A program made the position numbers and the translations under genes. DNA of 64,000 nt from Streptococcus australis. Its GTDB lineage: Bacteria; Bacillota; Bacilli; Lactobacillales; Streptococcaceae. The stretch is from positions 1 to 64,000 of the forward strand of contig NZ_JAHZQQ010000001.1 of assembly GCF_019930045.1 (NCBI RefSeq). The letters are read 5' to 3'. The notes beneath the pieces were generated by a model, which did not search any database, was not told the DNA's origin, and worked only from the letters and a program-made list of their open reading frames with translations. Below, piece after piece: positions 61,943-64,000 of the stretch. Position 1 is the first letter of the stretch. Each line of letters opens with the position of its first letter.

Positions 61943-63223
61943 ATGAAAGAAGAATCAACTGTTGATTTGCTCCTGGATGTCGACCAAAGTCCGGCACCCC
62001 TAAAAGGAATCTTATTAAGTTTCCAACACGTTTTCGCCATGTTTGGGGCTACCATTTTGGTACCACTCATCTTGGGCATGCCCGTATCCGTTGCCCTCTT
62101 TGCATCAGGTGTTGGGACACTGATCTATATGACTTGTACCGGCTTTAAAGTCCCTGTCTACCTCGGATCTTCCTTCGCCTTCATCACAGCCATGGCTTTG
62201 GCGATGAAGGAAATGGGAGGAAAAGTCGATGCAGCCCAAACAGGGGTTATCCTGACCGGTCTGATCTACGTGCTAGTCGCTGCAGGGGTTAAAGTAGCAG
62301 GCACTCGCTGGATTGACAAATTGCTTCCTGCCGTTGTTATTGGACCTATGATCATCGTCATTGGTCTAGGACTTGCAGGATCCGCTGTTAAAAACGCTGG
62401 TTTTGTCGAAGGGGGAGATTGGAAAAATGCCCTTGTCGCTGTCGTAACCTTCCTGATTGCCGCCTTCATCAACACCAAAGGAAAAGGTTTCTTCAAAATC
62501 ATTCCTTTCCTCTTTGCCATTATCGGTGGTTATGTCTTCGCAGTTTGCTTGGGTTTGGTGAACTTTGATCCGGTCCTCAAGGCTAACTGGTTTGAAATCC
62601 CTGGTTTCTATCTTCCTTTCAATACGGGTGGGGCCTTCAAACAATACAACTTATATTTCGGTCCTGAAACCATCGCCATCTTGCCAATCGCTATCGTAAC
62701 TATTTCAGAACATATCGGTGACCATACCGTGCTTAGTCAAATCTGTGGCCGTCAATTCTTGAAACAACCGGGACTTCATCGTACCCTTCTTGGTGACGGG
62801 ATTGCAACATCTGTATCAGCCTTCCTTGGTGGTCCAGCCAATACCACTTACGGTGAAAATACAGGCGTTATTGGGATGACTCGCATCGCTTCTGTTTCCG
62901 TTATCCGAAATGCAGCCTTGATTGCTATTTCCTTGAGCTTCCTTGGTAAATTTACTGCTCTCATTTCTACCATTCCAAACTCTGTTCTCGGTGGGATGTC
63001 CATCTTGCTCTATGGGGTAATCGCAAGTAATGGTTTGAAAGTCTTGATCAAAGAACGTGTTGACTTCAGCTTGATGCGCAACTTGATTATTGCAAGTGCC
63101 ATGTTGGTTCTTGGACTCGGTGGAGCAATTCTGAATCTTGGTCCAGTGACCCTATCAGGAACAGCCCTCTCCGCTATGACAGGAATCATCCTTAACTTGA
63201 TCTTACCACATGAATCAAACTAA
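61943..63223 (+). CDS. Uracil permease (NCS2 family)
   Basis: A nucleobase:proton symporter of 426 aa with about 14 helices. NCS2 features include the QH motif in LLSFQHVFAMFGATILVP, substrate-site Glu in ISEHIGDH, and the region NTTYGENTGVIGMTRIASV. The PyrR-type attenuator identifies it as a pyrimidine-regulated uracil importer (PyrP/UraA). Start at 61943, preceded by a weak GTGAGG; the frame opens 12 codons earlier inside the terminator region and that part is not translated. Confidence 0.93.
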   Translation: MKEESTVDLLLDVDQSPAPLKGILLSFQHVFAMFGATILVPLILGMPVSVALFASGVGTLIYMTCTGFKVPVYLGSSFAFITAMALAMKEMGGKVDAAQTGVILTGLIYVLVAAGVKVAGTRWIDKLLPAVVIGPMIIVIGLGLAGSAVKNAGFVEGGDWKNALVAVVTFLIAAFINTKGKGFFKIIPFLFAIIGGYVFAVCLGLVNFDPVLKANWFEIPGFYLPFNTGGAFKQYNLYFGPETIAILPIAIVTISEHIGDHTVLSQICGRQFLKQPGLHRTLLGDGIATSVSAFLGGPANTTYGENTGVIGMTRIASVSVIRNAALIAISLSFLGKFTALISTIPNSVLGGMSILLYGVIASNGLKVLIKERVDFSLMRNLIIASAMLVLGLGGAILNLGPVTLSGTALSAMTGIILNLILPHESN

Positions 63224-63226
63224 AAG

Positions 63227-63257
63227 AAAAAGTTCTCAACACTGAGAACTTTTTTTA
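63227..63257. terminator. Bidirectional terminator after the uracil permease gene
   Basis: AGTTCTCA/TGAGAACT with A-run and T-run at the sides, between the permease stop codon and the convergent gene ending at 63258. Confidence 0.8.
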
Positions 63258-64000
63258 TTAGAGTTGGGCTAATTGCAACAAGCGTTCTTTGGACAATTTT
63301 TTGATTTCAATTTGATTGGCATCCAACAAATCAAATTCACTTGAGTCCAAAGCATCCAGTAGGGCTTCTAAATTCACAGCCCCCACCGGCTTATAACTCT
63401 CTGGCATATCGGGATTTCCAGTGATTTCCACTAAGTTCACTTTCCAGTCGATGACTTCATCCATATTGACCTTCTCTACAAACTCTGCTGGAACAAAAGG
63501 CACTCGTGGCAAGACAGTATCCGTATCTTCTGTTAGACTGTAACTGCCAATAATGCCTCCCGTTTCGTTCTGACGGTAGAAACGAACTTGACTAAAGAAG
63601 GCGGAGCTGTATTGAACCTTTTTAACCACTTGACCGAACTCCTCTAAAGGTTGAGCGGAGTCTAAAATTTTACGAAGGAGCTCACGATCCAAGATCACAG
63701 AATGAGCAAATCCCTGAAGTTGATATTGATGAAGGTCTGGATCTTTTTCTAGATTCTGTAGATTCTTCAGCAAATAGTTCTCATAGTCAAAAGAGAAAAT
63801 AGAATCTGCGTCATAGCTGGTTCCTAAATTATCGTGAATCTCATTCCCCAACTGACGAGCTAGGGCACTGAGCCATTCCAAGATGAGTCGCCAATCTTCA
63901 AGGGTGGCAAAATCTGCAAGGATGAACTGATAAGCATGCTCTTGATCCAGATAACGAAGGATGATCGGCAAGCAACTCTTGCCATAGCGGATACACATCA
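63258..64000 (-). CDS. DUF4299-like protein (5' end outside the window)
   Basis: The 246 visible residues (from a Met at 63998) contain LEDWRLILEWLSALARQLGNEI and IFSFDYENYLL, which resemble DUF4299 proteins of streptococci (roughly 300 aa). The visible Met (MCIRYGKSCLPIILRYLDQ) sits in the middle of the family pattern, so the gene most likely begins beyond the window edge. Function is unknown. The C-terminus ends IKKLSKERLLQLAQL. Family assignment is from memory and moderate. Confidence 0.6.
   Translation of the reverse strand, partial: MCIRYGKSCLPIILRYLDQEHAYQFILADFATLEDWRLILEWLSALARQLGNEIHDNLGTSYDADSIFSFDYENYLLKNLQNLEKDPDLHQYQLQGFAHSVILDRELLRKILDSAQPLEEFGQVVKKVQYSSAFFSQVRFYRQNETGGIIGSYSLTEDTDTVLPRVPFVPAEFVEKVNMDEVIDWKVNLVEITGNPDMPESYKPVGAVNLEALLDALDSSEFDLLDANQIEIKKLSKERLLQLAQL

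Overview
The window reads as chromosomal DNA of an oral, mitis/sanguinis-type Streptococcus. The evidence is AT-rich low-GC coding sequence with strong Shine-Dalgarno sites, streptococcus-specific genes (an Mga-type regulator, an Rgg-type regulator, the orphan regulator RitR next to gnd) and gene orders I associate with pneumococcal relatives: murI-rdgB-yfcE-cbpB-xerD-like-scpA-scpB-rluB-yidD; greA-mltG-GNAT-GNAT-murC-snf; der-nitroreductase-dnaI-dnaB-nrdR. No prophage, plasmid, rRNA, tRNA or CRISPR array was seen. Species was not determined; lysA and the repeat families below would suit the sanguinis/parasanguinis side.

Layout. 1-2.9 kb: two tandem paralogous membrane-anchored proteins, one with a 12-residue repeat tract. 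2.9-8.3 kb: CNNM/CorC protein, Mga-like regulator, AI-2E family membrane protein, orphan ABC ATPase. 8.4-13.7 kb: a leftward run led by a riboflavin riboswitch and ribU, then PAP2 phosphatase, MGMT-type protein, YtqA, MnmM, a small protein and an Na+/H+ antiporter. 14.2-17.9 kb: trmL with a leader, and divergent trkA-trkH. 18.1-25.5 kb: chromosome segregation and housekeeping operon plus lysA. 25.5-28.9 kb: Bax1, HD, RNA methylase, acylphosphatase and yidC. 29.3-37.6 kb: greA, mltG, murC, snf2. 38-43 kb: DUF1307-like lipoprotein, der, replication initiation genes, nrdR. 43-51 kb: exo/endonuclease-like protein, ptsG with cre sites, ritR, gnd, flotillin, DUF177. 51-56 kb: Rgg regulator, small protein and MFS exporter, htpX-lemA, rsmG. 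56-64 kb: sugar/nucleoside kinase, SDR, an ECF energizing module, nucleoside phosphorylase, PyrR-type attenuator with uracil permease, and a partial DUF4299-like gene.

The most unusual content lies between genes. Element A (four copies) folds as a closed stem with three hairpins whose paired bases change in a compensatory way between copies. In three of four copies it is flanked by two copies of the same local terminator hairpin, although that hairpin differs from site to site. This suggests a mobile structured element that enters intrinsic terminators and duplicates them. Element B (three near-complete copies plus remnants) is a roughly 177-bp MITE-like element with imperfect terminal inverted repeats and its own conserved stems. 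Neither matches the pneumococcal BOX, RUP or SPRITE sequences as I remember them; a database search was not possible.

Where a Shine-Dalgarno site lay inside the longest possible reading frame, the start was moved downstream; such cases are noted in the entries.
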